Source: Filosporella fistucella (Eukaryota > Ascomycota > Leotiomycetes > Helotiales). Taken from it: 64,000 nucleotides of DNA. The stretch spans positions 6,178,645 to 6,242,644 of the forward strand of contig JAQJZZ010000010.1 of the NCBI GenBank assembly GCA_030077755.1, written 5' to 3'. Numbering within the stretch: position 1 is the stretch's first letter; every line of letters starts with the position of its first letter. Position numbers and translations under genes: made by a program. This document shows positions 24,961-37,311 of this stretch, piece by piece. The notes under the pieces were generated by a model. That model worked only from the letters and a program-made list of their open reading frames with translations, did no database searches and had not been told where the DNA came from.

Positions 24961-26796
24961 CCTATTATGGTTTATAATAACTTAATAATAACTATTAAAC
25001 GCCTATGTGATTCATTGCCAGGCCTTTTGGCGCTTAAGACTTGGCGGGAGCTTTTCCCGAATTCCTTAAGGAATCTTCTCTTTTAATGGCAGCTAGCCTT
25101 TTAATAGCTCGGAAGTTCCGTTTAGCCTCCTATAATTTTGCTTTCTCTAGGTTGGCTTTTATCCATTTAGCTCTATTTGGGCAGATAGAGCTACTTATAA
25201 GGTGGCCCTTTTATTTATATGAATAGCAGGTTACCTTAAAGAGAGGCTTTCGGTTATTATAAGATATGCTTATAAAATTGCTTAATAGGGCGGAGAAAGC
25301 GTTCCTTTTTTAATAGTCACAATCTTGCCAGGGCCATTAAGAGGCTCTTAAAGAGTTCTTCTTAGGCTTCCTGCCCTTATAACCACGTCTTTTTTCGGAC
25401 TCATCGCTATCCTTATGCTTACGCTTATTTTGGCTTATAATACTATTTATTCTTTTTACTAGGATCTTAGCCTTTTAAGCGGCTATCTGCTAGCTAAGGA
25501 TGGTATCCGGTATTATATTTATAATTACAATTTACATTTTTTTAATTAATGTCTCATTTATGAGGGCAAGCTTAAGGGTAGCTATTCTTTTAGACTCCTC
25601 TTAACTTCCGGAGAAGTTCTGCTCTAATAACTCTATCCTTTTTATTAATTACACGATATTCTTATTAGGCCTTTATTTTAGCCCTTACAATTTTTTATAG
25701 GCTTTAGCACTATGCTCTCCACTACTTTATATAATATCCAAACTCTAGCGTTTAAAGTTATCCTAGGCTATTAAAAGGCCTTAGCAATCTTGACATTTAT
25801 TACTAAGAATGGACTAGTGCTTTATAAGTGGGCAATCCATCTTAAACTTTTAAATTATAATGTTTACACGTTCCTTATAGGAGTTATATAAACTCGGCTA
25901 GTTATTAAAGACTAGCTTAAAGGCATTAAAGAAGGCCCGGTATTCCCTAGGGTTCTTGCCTTTATAAAAAGGTGGGAAGGTTGCCTTCTTTTTCATTTTA
26001 AAGGAGAGGTTTACTTCTCGCTCCTAATCCGTTTGCGGCTATATGCGGTCACTTATAAGAGCCTTAAAGCCACCATTCTCTATATATGGATCACGGATGT
26101 GCATAGGCAATTACACCACAGGGCTATAATTAGCGCCCGTTTCTATAATAGGATGGTGTGCATGAGCAATAAATAAAGTGTTATTAAGGCCTACTCGATT
26201 ACTTATAAGGTTACCCTTAGGGTTTATAAACCTTATATATGACTAATCTCGAGGTATAAATCCTCTATTAAAGATAATAGCTTTATATACTTGCCTATCA
26301 CGGTCGGTACTCTCTTTAAGGCATTTAATAGCCTGCTTTAGTTTATTAATTATAATCTTTTAAGCATGTAACGCGTTAAGTTAAGCTGCGTCCCTCTTAT
26401 AATATTCTTTAAGAGTGGATATAGGAGTAGGGGTAAGAATATAGGAGGGCTCCTGGGAAACCCCTAAAAGGGCACTAGTCATTTTCACGTCTTTTTACTC
26501 CTGCTCGGGCTAATGGCCTTTGTCCGCCATATTAGTAACCTGAGACTTAATCCTATTAATATATTTGCTAGGAGTTTCGTCTTCCTTAGCGGCGGTCTTA
26601 AGGACCTTTATAATAACCGTCCTAAACGATTCGCTATTATAGTCCCTAGTGATCTAAAAAGAGGCTTATCGGCGAGTTATAATATTAGTAGCACGCGCGG
26701 CGGCGCTAGTGGTAATAGGGTTATTAATAAATATAATATTAGTAATTAAAAGATTAATGAATTATATTCCCGTCCTTAAAGGCAGAGAGTTTAAAA
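24961..26796 (-). pseudogene. gag region of the first retrotransposon
   Basis: AT-rich sequence between the 5' LTR and the protease. A decayed zinc-knuckle-like segment lies on the minus strand near 25190-25240. Frames are closed by many TAG/TAA codons. The plus-strand frames at 24901-25226 and 26513-26749 are antisense shadows. Confidence 0.6.
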
Positions 26797-26987
26797 TGTG
26801 AGATATATAAATGGGAGGCAATTTAACGAGTAAAATAAGTTATATTTTAATATAAGACTAAATTCTAGCCTTTTGGAATATTAGAATTAGATTATTTAAG
26901 GGGTGCCTAAGGGGTTCCTATAAATTGCCGAATATAACCGAATAGTCGAGGTTATGTGAAATTATAATTCCAATTATATACCTGACA
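26797..26987 (-). repeat. 5' LTR of the first retrotransposon
   Basis: 191 bp partner of the LTR at 19073-19263. Confidence 0.92.
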
Positions 26988-26992
26988 TAAAA
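26988..26992. repeat. Target-site duplication, right copy (TAAAA)
   Basis: Exact match to 19068-19072. Confidence 0.85.
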
Positions 26993-27467
26993 TACCCTTA
27001 AAGTTAGGATTAATTTTTATAATTATTAATTTTGTTTTAATTTATAAATAAGAGCAATTATTATTAACCTAAGCTGAGATTAAGTTTATTTAAGTTAAAG
27101 GTAAGCAGGTTAAGGTAAAGCCGGGATATGCCTTAAGTAATGCTTAATTAAGCTTAAGTAACGCTTAATCTATCTTGACTTAATATTATAGTTATAAGTA
27201 ATAAATCACGGGATTAATAAAAGTAAATAGGAGCGAGTATAAAAGGGCTCTAAAATTAGGTTTTATTATATTATGTATAGCACGTGTTTAGCTATTTTCT
27301 AAAATTTTTGCTATATCATTCCAGGGCTTAACCTTTTATACTTAGAGATTTAAACAATTATGCCATAATTACTAAAGACCACTAGCTTCTTACCCTCCTT
27401 TTATTATTTGCATTATTTGTAATTCTTTTTATACTACTCGCTATAGAATACGGGTCATTGAAGTTGA
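26993..27467. other. AT-rich flank of the first retrotransposon
   Basis: AT-rich, with short repeats of the CTTAAGTAA type and a TATAAAAGGG sequence near 27237. It may be an older solo element but no ends can be defined. Confidence 0.4.
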
Positions 27468-27941
27468 GATCACTCGCCGAACACATAGGTGTACTGGGCC
27501 TACGTAAGCAATTCAGCCCGATTTTGAGCAGAGCTTTCGAGATATTGCAAAATGCGTCAAGATCTCTTAATGAAAGAACCAACAAGCCGATATATTCCAG
27601 CTTATGCACGACTGGCTACGCGATGTAAAGAAAGGAAAGTGGTTCTTATACTAGATAATATAAATGATGCTATCTTTCTCATTGTGGTTTGAAAGACTAG
27701 CAAGAAGCGCAAAAAAGTACCAGGGAAGGTGAAATAGCTTGTGAAATACCTGCCGCGATGCTCGAATAGGACGTTTGTTATTACAAAAAGGACTAAGGTA
27801 GCGGCAATGCAGCTTGCAGAAGACAAAAACATAGTTATAATAGAGCCTGTGGACAAGTTTGACGCAATAACACTACTTGAGAAGAAGCTCAGAGTTCACA
27901 AGGGCAGAGACAGTAGTAGCAAGAACCGCGATATTCTCTAA
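27468..27941 (+). pseudogene. Relic of an NB-ARC (NLR/STAND) protein
   Basis: Reading across at least three frame changes, the translation follows the middle of a fungal NB-ARC ATPase: SPNT-stop-VYWAYVSNSARF, EQSFRDIAKCVKIS, NQQADIFQLMHDWLRDVKKG, then the Walker-B-like VVLILDN, YLPRCSNRTFVITKRTK, and IIEPVDKFDAITLLEKKL. Fungal NLRs of this type act in non-self recognition and programmed cell death. The P-loop, sensor domain and C-terminal repeats are missing, so this is a short fragment. One frame change lies next to the Walker B motif. The upstream boundary adjoins the AT-rich retrotransposon flank. Confidence 0.7.
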
Positions 27942-28016
27942 TTCTGATATTATCAAGTTCGATATTTCCACCTTCATCTCCATTGATCCTTATCTCTGTC
28001 CAATCGTGCATCTCAT

Positions 28017-28430
28017 TCACAATTGGGGCTTTCTTCCTTCCTTTGGCCTCAAGAAGCCTTGAGCATACATGTTATCTACTTCACTATCCCTCCCCACGAC
28101 CTTATCACCTACTCTAAAATGCCTTTGCGACAGCTGCAAAACTCTCATTCTATCATATGGCGGCCCGAATTTGCAGTCGATTATCAACACATTTGGGAAT
28201 TGATCTAGATACTCAACCAGGCTTGCTCCCGTAGCATCAACACCAAGTTTCGATATTTCGCCCAAAAATATAGGCAGAGCCCCTTTATTCCATAAAAATA
28301 CCTGGAGGAGACCTCGGAATCCGGAACGGAATACCTGAAGCAACTACAAGTGGAACAATTTTTTCCACCATGTTCGAAAAATTCTTGATTTTTGAGTTCA
28401 ATCTCTTCCTAAATTCCTCCATTTTGCCAA
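28017..28430 (-). pseudogene. Uncharacterised protein fragment
   Basis: The frame 28343-28017 contains LWNKGALPIFLGEISKLGVD, EYLDQFPNVLIIDCKFGPPY and SQRHFRVGDKVVG, which reads like a real conserved protein. Just upstream, in another frame, MEEFRKRLNSKIKNFSN and MVEKIVPLVVASG look like its preceding part. Either a very short intron (about 33 nt) or a frameshift separates them. No domain is recognised and no start or upstream exon is certain, so I treat it as a probable fragment. Confidence 0.4.
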
Positions 28431-28734
28431 TTGGTTTCGCATGTCTTGTCATATCTGATTGGCCTGGCCGTAATCACAGTTGCCATTTTCAAGAATTGTA
28501 GGTACAATACTCGGGTTCAGAAATCGCAGTACTTGGAAACATTAGAAAACAGAGTTAAGTTTGTTAGTGACAGTCATATAGCATTGAATGCCCGCTTCAG
28601 TACCAATGAACCAAAATCGATAGCAGCCTTAAAACATCACAACGGCACCTTCGCAACCCCCCTCCCATCCTAAGTTACATTCCGCCTCTTATCCTTGTTT
28701 AATATGTTCCACTTGAGTGCCAGGAGATGGGTTC

Positions 28735-30213
28735 CTAAGCGGGTGTGGGATCGAGGGCTTGTCTACTGACAGAGTTTAGTGGATGCGCCCACTCATTTGA
28801 TGATTTGCGAGAGAATTTTCGGACGAGATGTTTCGAAATCACTATAGAAAAGGCAATTAATATTGAACAGATATGATGAGATTTGTGCCGAAGATGACAT
28901 CTTACTTGGAAACGATCCTCCAATCACGTACATCAATATCTCAATGTCGGATGTAATCACATATGTAGCCTGGTTATACAGGAAGTCCATTTCGCGTTGT
29001 ATTCGGTTCGACCAGATGCCATATATCCCAATTGCACTATGAAGGTAAGCCTGATGCGAGCGGAGCGTTTAGTCAGACTATATAGTTACCAGGCGATGGT
29101 ACCTAATACATTTGCAGTGAACACCACTCTCAAAACTATGACCGTTTGTCGTCTCAGTTGGACCGCTCGTAGAAGAACGAATGGGATCATTATGATGCCT
29201 ATATCAAGAAAGATGCTTATACATGCCAGAGCTAATCCTTTTTTAGTCATGATAGTCAAATCCAAGAAGGCGGAGCGGATTACACTTACTGTATCTTAAC
29301 ACGTCTATATTGAAACAATAAATTGGGACAACCCTGCGTTCGAAATTACTCTGTATTGGCCAACATTGAAAGATCCAAACGGCAGACCCTGCTACGCCAA
29401 CACCGACAATGCCCACGTAAAGAATGTATACATACTTGCGCAGTTGCTCAGCGACGCCTTTTACTGTTTGTAATGTCTGAAGTTACTACAGATGCTTATG
29501 TTCGGGACGAAGGTGACACTTACAAATTCCGAGAAGACAGGAGCAGATTGCCATCTTCACGAACATGGTAATAACATAATAGCTGCAGAGCCCTCGGCTG
29601 AACTAATATAAGCCTGTCAAACATTGCTTATCCCAGCGCTAGGCTTGACTCACAATCCATATATATTTATCGTTGCTAACTGGGACATTCTGGTAGTGAA
29701 GGCCTCCACCGTATGCAATGGTGCCCAGCTGAGCAACAGTGTATGGAAATATGAGGACAATCTAACCCCAATTTACAATTAGAGAAGTTTAAATACTGAG
29801 TCAAATCTACTCACTCCTGCAGCTATCATCCATTTATCATCTGCACAGAAGCGCTTGAGCTTCGATCGTCGGTACCAAGTTCGGGCAATGATCATAAGAA
29901 CTATTTGTCCTAATTATTAGCCAGCTGCCAAGTAGAAAGCCTGCGTCATTGGTAGAACTATGGAGCTGGAGTAGAAAGCCAAACTTCGATCATGAGTAGT
30001 CAAAACCGGCTACGTTGTAGCTCCAGACAATATCAGTTGAGAGAGTAGAAAAAGTAACTGACCACTTAACCCATTTGCGATACGCACGACTGCGAGTTCA
30101 AAATTCCTGTGGCCCGATGGAACAGGATATGATGGATCATAATCGGGGCCGCAATTTGAGACAGTTGTGATGTTGCATGTCGCTGAAATAGTTGTATCAT
30201 TTGAATTATTCAT
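28735..30213 (-). CDS. SAT4-type (fungal rhodopsin-like) seven-helix integral membrane protein
   Basis: Eight exons give an intact 330-residue frame: 30213-30063, 29909-29815, 29761-29654, 29602-29524, 29463-29290, 29237-29090, 29036-28906 and 28841-28735. The sequence after the ATG (MNNSNDTT) is a short N-glycosylation-rich extracellular segment. Family landmarks: RTWYRRSKLKRFCADDKWM after helix 1, YGGGLHYQNVP, KMAICSCLLGI, AVWIFQCWPIQSNF after a long helix, SIFLDIGIIMIPF, LRRQTVIVLRVVF, and a final TSDIEILMYVIGGSFP. This order is that of the large fungal rhodopsin/SAT4 family of plasma-membrane proteins, whose ligands are mostly unknown. The C-terminal tail is basic and Ser-rich. None of the exons is long enough to stand out alone; the call rests on the spliced product. 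Individual splice sites are by eye. Confidence 0.75.
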
Positions 30214-33200
30214 CTTCAATGGAAACTCGTATGTTTGGTAAGGGTTTAATTTCAGATGAATTGGAGCTGCAATCACAGATTTCTCGAGCGTTTAAAGCTC
30301 CATATAGACAAATCGCGAGCTCTTTCTCGAAGTGGCCGAGCTGATTATCAGATAACACTGAAGTCAGCGTAAAAGCCAATCATATCTACATCGTCCACTA
30401 CGTCCCTGTCAATCACAACAAGAAGAAGCTTAGACAGCTTCAGGTTTTATCCTAGTACTTTGCAGCTATGCTATGGCTACACAGCTGTAAATATTCCTTG
30501 GTTTGATTTTTGTATACATAATCTATAGGTAATATGCTTATGGCTTTTAGGTAATTTCAAGCTGAGTTGTGGGGTAAAATTTGGTTCCTGCTCAAGGGGT
30601 TGGATCGCAGTATACTTGTCACCAACGAAAATATATGCATGAATTGTAGAATTTCGTGTACTTACGTCTAAATACCTATTTACTATTTATTTCGAACTAT
30701 GGCTTCAGCACAGAGAGATCCTCCGTATATCTTGGAAAATTGTTCGATTGTCTGTCCGGCGCGGGGCTCACAGCATCCGGTGGACGATCTCATTTCTTTC
30801 GTGAGATCAGACAGGGATAATCCATGAAAAATAAATTCAACATTAAAAGCAGGGTGCTTATTGTTGGTTCAATAAACTGCGAGAGTAGATATCGGTGAGG
30901 AAATGGAAGAAGAATATTGGAGGACTTGTCGTTTGTTCCTCGAGGGATTTGAAACGAGCACAGACAGAAAAACGTAAGTGCTTTCCCATGCACGAGACCG
31001 CTCCGCTGTCAGGCACCTCCCTAATTCAGAAACATTATCCTGGCGAGAAGCATCCCTACACTGTCTGCCACGATAGATAGTTGGGAATCCTATAGATCGT
31101 TGGCCACGATCTATCGATGTAGACCCCAGGTAAGCAACTGATTGACATTCTTTACATGGAAATTGTTTCACCGCCGCTGGGATGGCGCATAGTGTTCGAA
31201 ACGGGTTCGGCAGGCTTAACACACGTCCTCATCGTGGCGGAGTGAGATATCAATTCTATGGCCAAGCACATTGAGACCGGACGAAGTTCCAGTTATGATT
31301 GTCAAATAATGCGTTAGAGGTTCCCCCACAAGCCACTAACTTCATTACCATTATCACAAACAACTGGGATCAGGTTTCAGCGGAACCGTATCAATAGCTA
31401 AATAACTCGGTCTATAGAGTCCATACAATTAACCTTTTTGATAAAGTTCTCTACATATTCTAAATATTCATCAATTTCTTGTTCTTTGCCACAGTAATCC
31501 TTACAAGAATGTGCAAAAATTTACACTATTTGCATACTCTATAAAATAATAACAAGAGCCGTACTGTGAACTTGATATTACCTTCTATTAATATAACCTT
31601 TTAGCAGGGAAATTTTGCCAGTCATTGCCAACCTGTCGCAATATGGAGAGTCGGCTGCTCCGTCTGTTTGCCTTTGGAAATTGGTGATTATAGATAAGAT
31701 GATGTTGAAAAGGTTGGATTGCAAAATGGTTTATAGAGTAGAAAATGGCCGCCTTTTATCATGTTCCGCTTCTATTTCACTCTCTGGGTTATCAATGCAA
31801 TCCCTTGTTATTTTGCGTTAGTATTATGATATCGGGGGGAAAAGCTGAGAGCTATGCATCATGTGACGCTTACTGGAAGGAAAACCGGAAGACATAAAAG
31901 AATGTATATTGGAAGAATAGTCCCGACATAATAGATATCATTTTGCGTACAATTGCGAATTTGCCCCTGATTACTCTGGAATAGCAGTACGATTTTTAAC
32001 TGATAGAGGACTTATTGTTGCCGTCAGAGCAAGTCTGAATACCGACCTGGGAGTTGCTAGTTGAAATGAAGGAGAATACAATAACGGACAGGAAATGCCG
32101 CCTCAAGTGGAAAATCTATTACATTCTGGATACACGCTCCTACCATTGCAGCAGACCCTAAAACGAATGAGACGACTGCATTTTATGTATGCAATTATGG
32201 AGATGATCCATGAAGTGTGGCTCCGGCGTAGAAAAATAGCGTCTGTGGATGAAAGAGGCCGGGGAGTTAAAAGCCTTGGAAACTATTCTACTAAAGGGAG
32301 TGTAACGGTTTATAGTGTAGGAAGAGAAATTTGGGGGAGATTAATTGGAAAGGCTTCTTTCAACTACTGCCTTCTAGAATCTTTTGAGGTTGCCGGTTTC
32401 TTGGGGGGTCATTGAAACATTGCTTAATGATACTCGAAGTCCAGCAAGGTTTAGTATTGTCCATACTTGAATCGTATCTGCCAACAATGATAAGTAGATA
32501 ACAGGAACGTTTTAAAACAGGTAAAGTTGAATCTGAGAAAGATTAGGAGTCGATGCCAACTATCTATTTTAATATATCCCTTCGAGTCATACCCAATCAT
32601 AAGCCCAATCCCCTTGCCTTTGGGTAGGTTAGGTGATACACGCTTCTCGTCTTAATAGGGCAGAATATCCCGTTGCATAATTCAGATATGCTAGATTCAT
32701 CACTACCTACCTATGTATCAAATTCCTTAATGTGTATTATATACGTGAATAAGGGGTGTCACTCACCATATATAATACTTGGCGTTTAATTATATTTCAC
32801 CTTTAAAAAAAGAAGAAAAAAGAAAAATTGGACAATCTATAGTATCTTACTAGCAGTGGCTCCAGTATTTCATTTTAATAACATAAGATTTAAGAGATCA
32901 TGTATCAAATTATTCCCCCTAAACTCCATTACCAAAGCAGCTACCTCCCTCTTAAATCTATGCATCCGATCTTGCTGTCTAGGAGGGCGTGACGCAGCCT
33001 GATACCTCGGACGTATTATACGTTCGTGCTATTGATGAAGCATTTAAAACAGCTTTCAATGTTCATAATAGTATGTTTTATGTCAATGGCCAGCCAATTT
33101 TCATGCCACCTAAATGAGAAATCCAAATACTAGAACTTCAGATGACCAGAATTTCCAGTTATTCAATTATCCCTAACTCACCACAGATACCTTCTACTTC

Positions 33201-33343
33201 AATATTGGTGCATTTTCTTTAACACACCGTCAATATCATCTCCTATCAGTCTGTTGTTCGCTTTTTTACTTGAAATTGCGCGAAAACCACAATCAGTATA
33301 TCTTTATCAATTATCAAAACATCAAAGTACTAGTACTTTAACG
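30214..33343. other. Long gene-poor stretch
   Basis: No recognisable gene. Minus-strand frame 30869-31222 and plus-strand frame 32095-32415 (106 codons, ATG start) lack any motif. The region 31430-31600 and 32650-33000 is AT-rich. Confidence 0.4.
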
Positions 33344-33842
33344 TTTTCCTTATTACCTGCGCACCTGTCCCAGCTTCTACTGTCAGTACCTCTTACAAGC
33401 CGACGCCCGTGGTGCTGGTAATTCTACTGTCAGCACTGCCTGCTAGACCGCTCGTAATGTTATCGTCAACGCCCTCCTCGACATGTAGATTTCCATTCCT
33501 GAAATCGGAAATTGTAGCACTCAGTCAGTTGCACTAGCTGGTTTGAGCCAAGCAATCGAAGGCGTGGGACAGATTGGCGCTGCCATCTCGAATGGCACGG
33601 CGCCACCGATCGAATCCCGTAAGCAGGTTAAAAGCGGTCTTGAAGCCATTGATATCGCACTCGCAGCTATGAAAAACTCGTGCGTATCCTCTCTTCACTT
33701 GAATCCCATTATTGGCCAATGTAATATAGATTATTTTACTGACTTTTTAATTGTTAATAGCACTGATGAGGCTATTGCCAGTTCTGAAAAGTTCCTCCAG
33801 GCCGCCTCTATAGCCGGAATGGACGTTCTGAAGAATTGCTAA
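33344..33842 (+). pseudogene. Secreted HsbA-like cell-wall protein, broken by two TAG codons
   Basis: One frame reads ADARGAGNSTVSTAC-stop-TARNVIV, LLDM-stop-ISIPEIGNCSTQ, then LSQAIEGVGQIGAAISNG, APPIESRKQVKSG and LEAIDIALAAMKNS, followed by a good intron (33680-33760, donor GTGCGT, acceptor AATAG) and the end STDEAIASSEKFLQAA to stop 33840-33842. Helical Ala/Ser/Gly-rich repeats with an NGTAPP loop resemble hydrophobic-surface-binding protein A and related galactomannoproteins. TAG at 33444-33446 and 33486-33488 both fit former CAG (Gln). The N-terminal signal peptide region near 33344 is also out of frame. The family assignment is tentative. Confidence 0.55.
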
Positions 33843-35269
33843 GCTACGAGGTCATAAAGAAATGAGATCTCTAAAGATATGTAGCAGCCATTATATACCA
33901 GTGAAATAGTATATACATTGAGTGCTAATTTATACAATTGTATACCTATTACTAGTGAACTAAGTAACAAGACTCTACCGTGCGACTAAATCAACAATCA
34001 GATGTAAGCAATTTAGGCAGACGCTATTCTTTTATATACTGGTTAGAGTTTTGTTTATACATGCCATATGAATTGCAAGAGTCAAAGAATACCTCGCTCT
34101 GTCGACCCCCGAATATACAAATGTTAAGAAACTGCCTTGCATTTTTACACACTATTTTGAGCTCCTAAGATCTATACCAAATTGTGTCCTGAACATGTTC
34201 CCTAATTACAATGGGTGCTATGACTACACCAGAATCTATTCTCTTCGGAAATAATTCAAACCTGCGTGCGGGGATAATTACCACCAAGTAGCGAACAGTT
34301 CAGCCATTGTGCTCCAGCATGTAGGAGTCATCATTGGCGTATAAAGACTGGAGAATATGTCCTTTCAGTCTACAGTAATGCACTAAGTTCTTTGCTTTTC
34401 TAGATTATGTGCAATGTGACTCTTAGTGGTCAATTTCACGTTATTGTATTAAAGTGTGTCAACATCAATAGTAAAGCTTAAATGATGAACAAGATGCGCG
34501 TGTTATTGTTATATAAGGATGTTGCAGCTTCGTGTAATAAGAATGGAATAGTAGGAGTACTTGAGATCACAGGTTATAACCTGAGTATTTAAATCATCAT
34601 GGTAAGTTCATCAACTCCCGAAATATTGCCTAGGGGCTAAACCAACAAATCGAACTGCGGCACTATAGTTGCTCAGAGTCTGGATGCTGTCGGCATCTGT
34701 GAATCCATGTCATGACTCTCATACTATCAATTAGTAAATTGGATGATTAATGTAGCTCTGCTGGAAATTCATTAATTGAGAAATATATCGTATTCTAGAT
34801 TATAAAGAAATGTTTTGAAACTAATCAGCTCTGTCGCTGCCAAGCCTAGGTTTCCAGTCAATCGAAGAAAGGGGACAAGGAAAGCTTGTCTCATATAGGC
34901 CCAGGGCGATGTTTCTCTGCATACTCCACAGGATGGATTATGCGCCACGGGAAGTATGTACTTCCGCTTTGGCTGAAACTTTTCTAAACTACCCAATGGT
35001 TTTAGGATGATGTTACACATGACACAAGATATCTGTCAAGCACCAATCATGTAGACGAAATGAGAAATACTGTCCTATATTCTGGAATTTCTTAATGTAA
35101 GCAACGGTGTAGGCTTGGTTTATATGATTGAGCAGGAGTTTGTGGAGCCTTACGCCAGGACATATACATGATACCAAAGATATAAAGTCAGACTCTAGGT
35201 ACCTAATATCCTCCAGAATAGAGAATCTTATCATCTTTTCTAGTCAATTATCTTATTACCAATCCCAAA
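33843..35269. other. Intergenic
   Basis: No gene recognised. The last 60 bases carry TTATC (GATAA) sequences and a CCAAT before the protease ATG at 35270. Confidence 0.45.
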
Positions 35270-36671
35270 ATGAACGTCAATATTTTTCTCATAGCGCTTT
35301 TGTTCTACGCTGCCGGTTTCAGCGCTGCCCCTACTCCTTCTCGAGGATTTCTAGACTTTTACAACAAGGTCCAAACAATACCACAACGCGGGAAGATACC
35401 CAATAAGCCTGCAATCTTGACCCTCACACGTAGGGTAGCATCTTTTCCCAAAGTTCTCCAGCGCCGCAACTTTCAGACTGGATGGGCGAATCTTACTGCA
35501 TCTGGCTTCAGCCTCCTGGCTGATGTCACGATCGATGGTCAGACTTTTCCGCTCGTCATCGATACCGGAAGCAGTGATACCTGGGTTCCTGATTCAAATG
35601 TGGAATGCGTGGATCCAGAAACTGGGAAAGCAGTCAACCAATCTGTTTGTGCCTTCGGCTCTCTGTTCAAGGGCAATGCGTCACAGATGGCAATTCCAGA
35701 TACAATTATGAACCAGTCTTATTTCAGTGGAGAGTTCATGACGGGCCCTATGTATATGCTTCCGGCAGAAATTGGAGGTCTCGCAATCAATCAAACCCAA
35801 GTTAGCCTAGTGACTTCAGCCTTTTGGCTAGGTGACAACGTCAATGCCGGTCTTCTTGGTCTCTCATCGCCTGCAGCGTAAGTATTCAGCCTATGCTTTA
35901 TTGCAAGGCAGTCAGGATTGAATGTAAACTTATGCCTTGGTAGAACAGCGGCTTTCAACAACAAAACTGGCAAGCCTGCGATTTACAATCCAGTTCTTAC
36001 CAATATGTTCGAGAAAGGTATCGCAGATCCCTTCTTCAGCTTAGCTATTGAAAAGGCAACATCAGGCCCGGCAGGATACTTAGTCATTGGTGGACTCCCA
36101 CCAGTCGCTTATGATAGTCGCTTTACCACAGTGCCTATCGAACTGTCTTCCGAGGCGTTTGGAGAAAAGTTTGACTACCCAATATTCACGGATTATACGG
36201 TAAATGTTACCGGATTTAGTTACAATGGAACAATTGGCAAGAATGACATTATCCCCAATTTATCAATGATCGTAAGCTATCCTGCAGAGTATTCCTTGTT
36301 TGCTTATTTATATTAGCTGGCAGGTCGATTCTGGAACCAGTGCGAATCTTGTCCCAAACAAGGTCGCCGACAAAATCAACGCCCTGTTCACGCCCGCTGG
36401 TAAATTCAACAATGCTACCGGGTCCTTTGAAATTTCTTGCAATGCCACCGCCCCTACAGTTGGGATTAAAATTGGAAATGGCACTTTTGGCATAGACCCC
36501 GCAACAGCCATCTTCGAAGCAGAGCCAGGAATTTGCTTGTCGGGATGGGTTGGAGGAGGTGATGAAAAGGATCCTAATGCGAAGTTCTTCCTCGGCGATG
36601 TGTTTTTGAAAAATGTCATTGCAGTCTTCGATGTTGGGGCGACGCAAATGCACTTTGCAGCCAGGAAGTGA
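35270..36671 (+). CDS. Secreted aspartic protease (pepsin family A1)
   Basis: Three exons, 35270-35877, 35944-36271 and 36324-36671, encode 427 residues. An N-terminal signal peptide (MNVNIFLIALLFYAAGFSAA) precedes a propeptide of about 60 residues. The first catalytic Asp is in VIDTGSSDTW and the second in IVDSGTSANLV, split exactly by the second intron. Several N-x-S/T sites are present. The C-terminus FFLGDVFLKN followed by VFDVGATQMHFAARK is typical of A1 enzymes, with no GPI signal, so secretion to the medium is likely. Both active-site triads and the length are normal, so the gene should be functional. Confidence 0.93.
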
Positions 36672-37311
36672 AAAGGATTTTGGAGAAATCAGAGAATGAG
36701 GGAGCTTTCAGAAGAGTGAGAAAATAGCGAGCTTTGATAGCTAGCAAAATTCATATAGACCTAAGCATCGCGCGGGTCGCCACGTTGCTTAAATATTACA
36801 TCAATTTAAATGTCAATGTTGTGACTTGCTATTGATTGTAGATTCAGGAACGTAGTTGCTATTAGGACCTTGCTAGCCTAATCTTTTAAATCCATATCCG
36901 TTATGCCAAATATACTAATATTGTTATAGGATAGATTGGGAAGGGGACACGCTTAGAAATCTACCTCTTATAACGATGGCACGTGATATCAATGAACATT
37001 AGCAAGCTTAGACCCAGCCACGGAAGGGTTCCGGGCTAGCTCCTATATATAAGAGGCTCTAATCCCTTACTCTGGCCCTCATCTTTCTTATTTCCTTTAT
37101 AATAAATCTAATAATATCCGAATTGCCTCCGCATCATACTCCCATATACTGCCCTGCGGCTCGGTGCTTGTGTCGTTACAAGAATCGTGCGGTCCTTGAG
37201 GAACTCCACTTGCGAAGCCCACAGTTACCACCTCATAGTGGTTGACAATGCCACCTTCAACTCAGAGACCTCCTACATCACCTGGCCCTGTTTCTGAGCA
37301 ACCGTTAGGCA
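36672..37311. other. Intergenic, containing a possible solo LTR
   Basis: No gene recognised. A candidate LTR lies at 36922-37180. The 130 bases after it read like a decayed coding piece but cannot be assigned. Confidence 0.4.
36922..37180. repeat. Possible solo LTR or 5' LTR remnant
   Basis: Starts TGTTATAGG and ends CGTTACA (TG..CA with short inverted ends), with a TATATATAAG promoter-like sequence near 37041 and pyrimidine-rich sequence downstream of it. No target-site duplication is visible, so confidence is low. Confidence 0.3.

Larger units (their letters stand above)
19073..26987 (-). mobile_element. Ty3/gypsy chromovirus-type LTR retrotransposon, heavily RIP-mutated
   Basis: 7915 bp, bounded by 191-bp LTRs with TG..CA ends and a 5-bp duplication TAAAA. 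The coding direction is minus: the 5' LTR is at 26797-26987, and a polypurine tract adjoins the 3' LTR at 19263. Recognisable on the minus strand, high to low coordinates: gag, protease, RT (about 24220-23770), RNase H, integrase zinc region and core (about 22450-22050), and a chromodomain near 21250-21170 (YLIKWKGWPEDHNT). Stops are many and nearly all TAG/TAA. Catalytic sites are mutated. The element is dead, and its age relative to the gypsy copies at 41847-58615 is unknown. Confidence 0.93.

Noticed and set aside
24901..26749. Plus-strand ORFs inside the first retrotransposon
   Set aside because: They are antisense to gag-protease of a minus-strand element in AT-rich sequence and have no coding signature.
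36922..37180. A complete retrotransposon at the LTR-like sequence
   Set aside because: No second LTR, no target duplication and no pol remnants nearby; at most a solo LTR.
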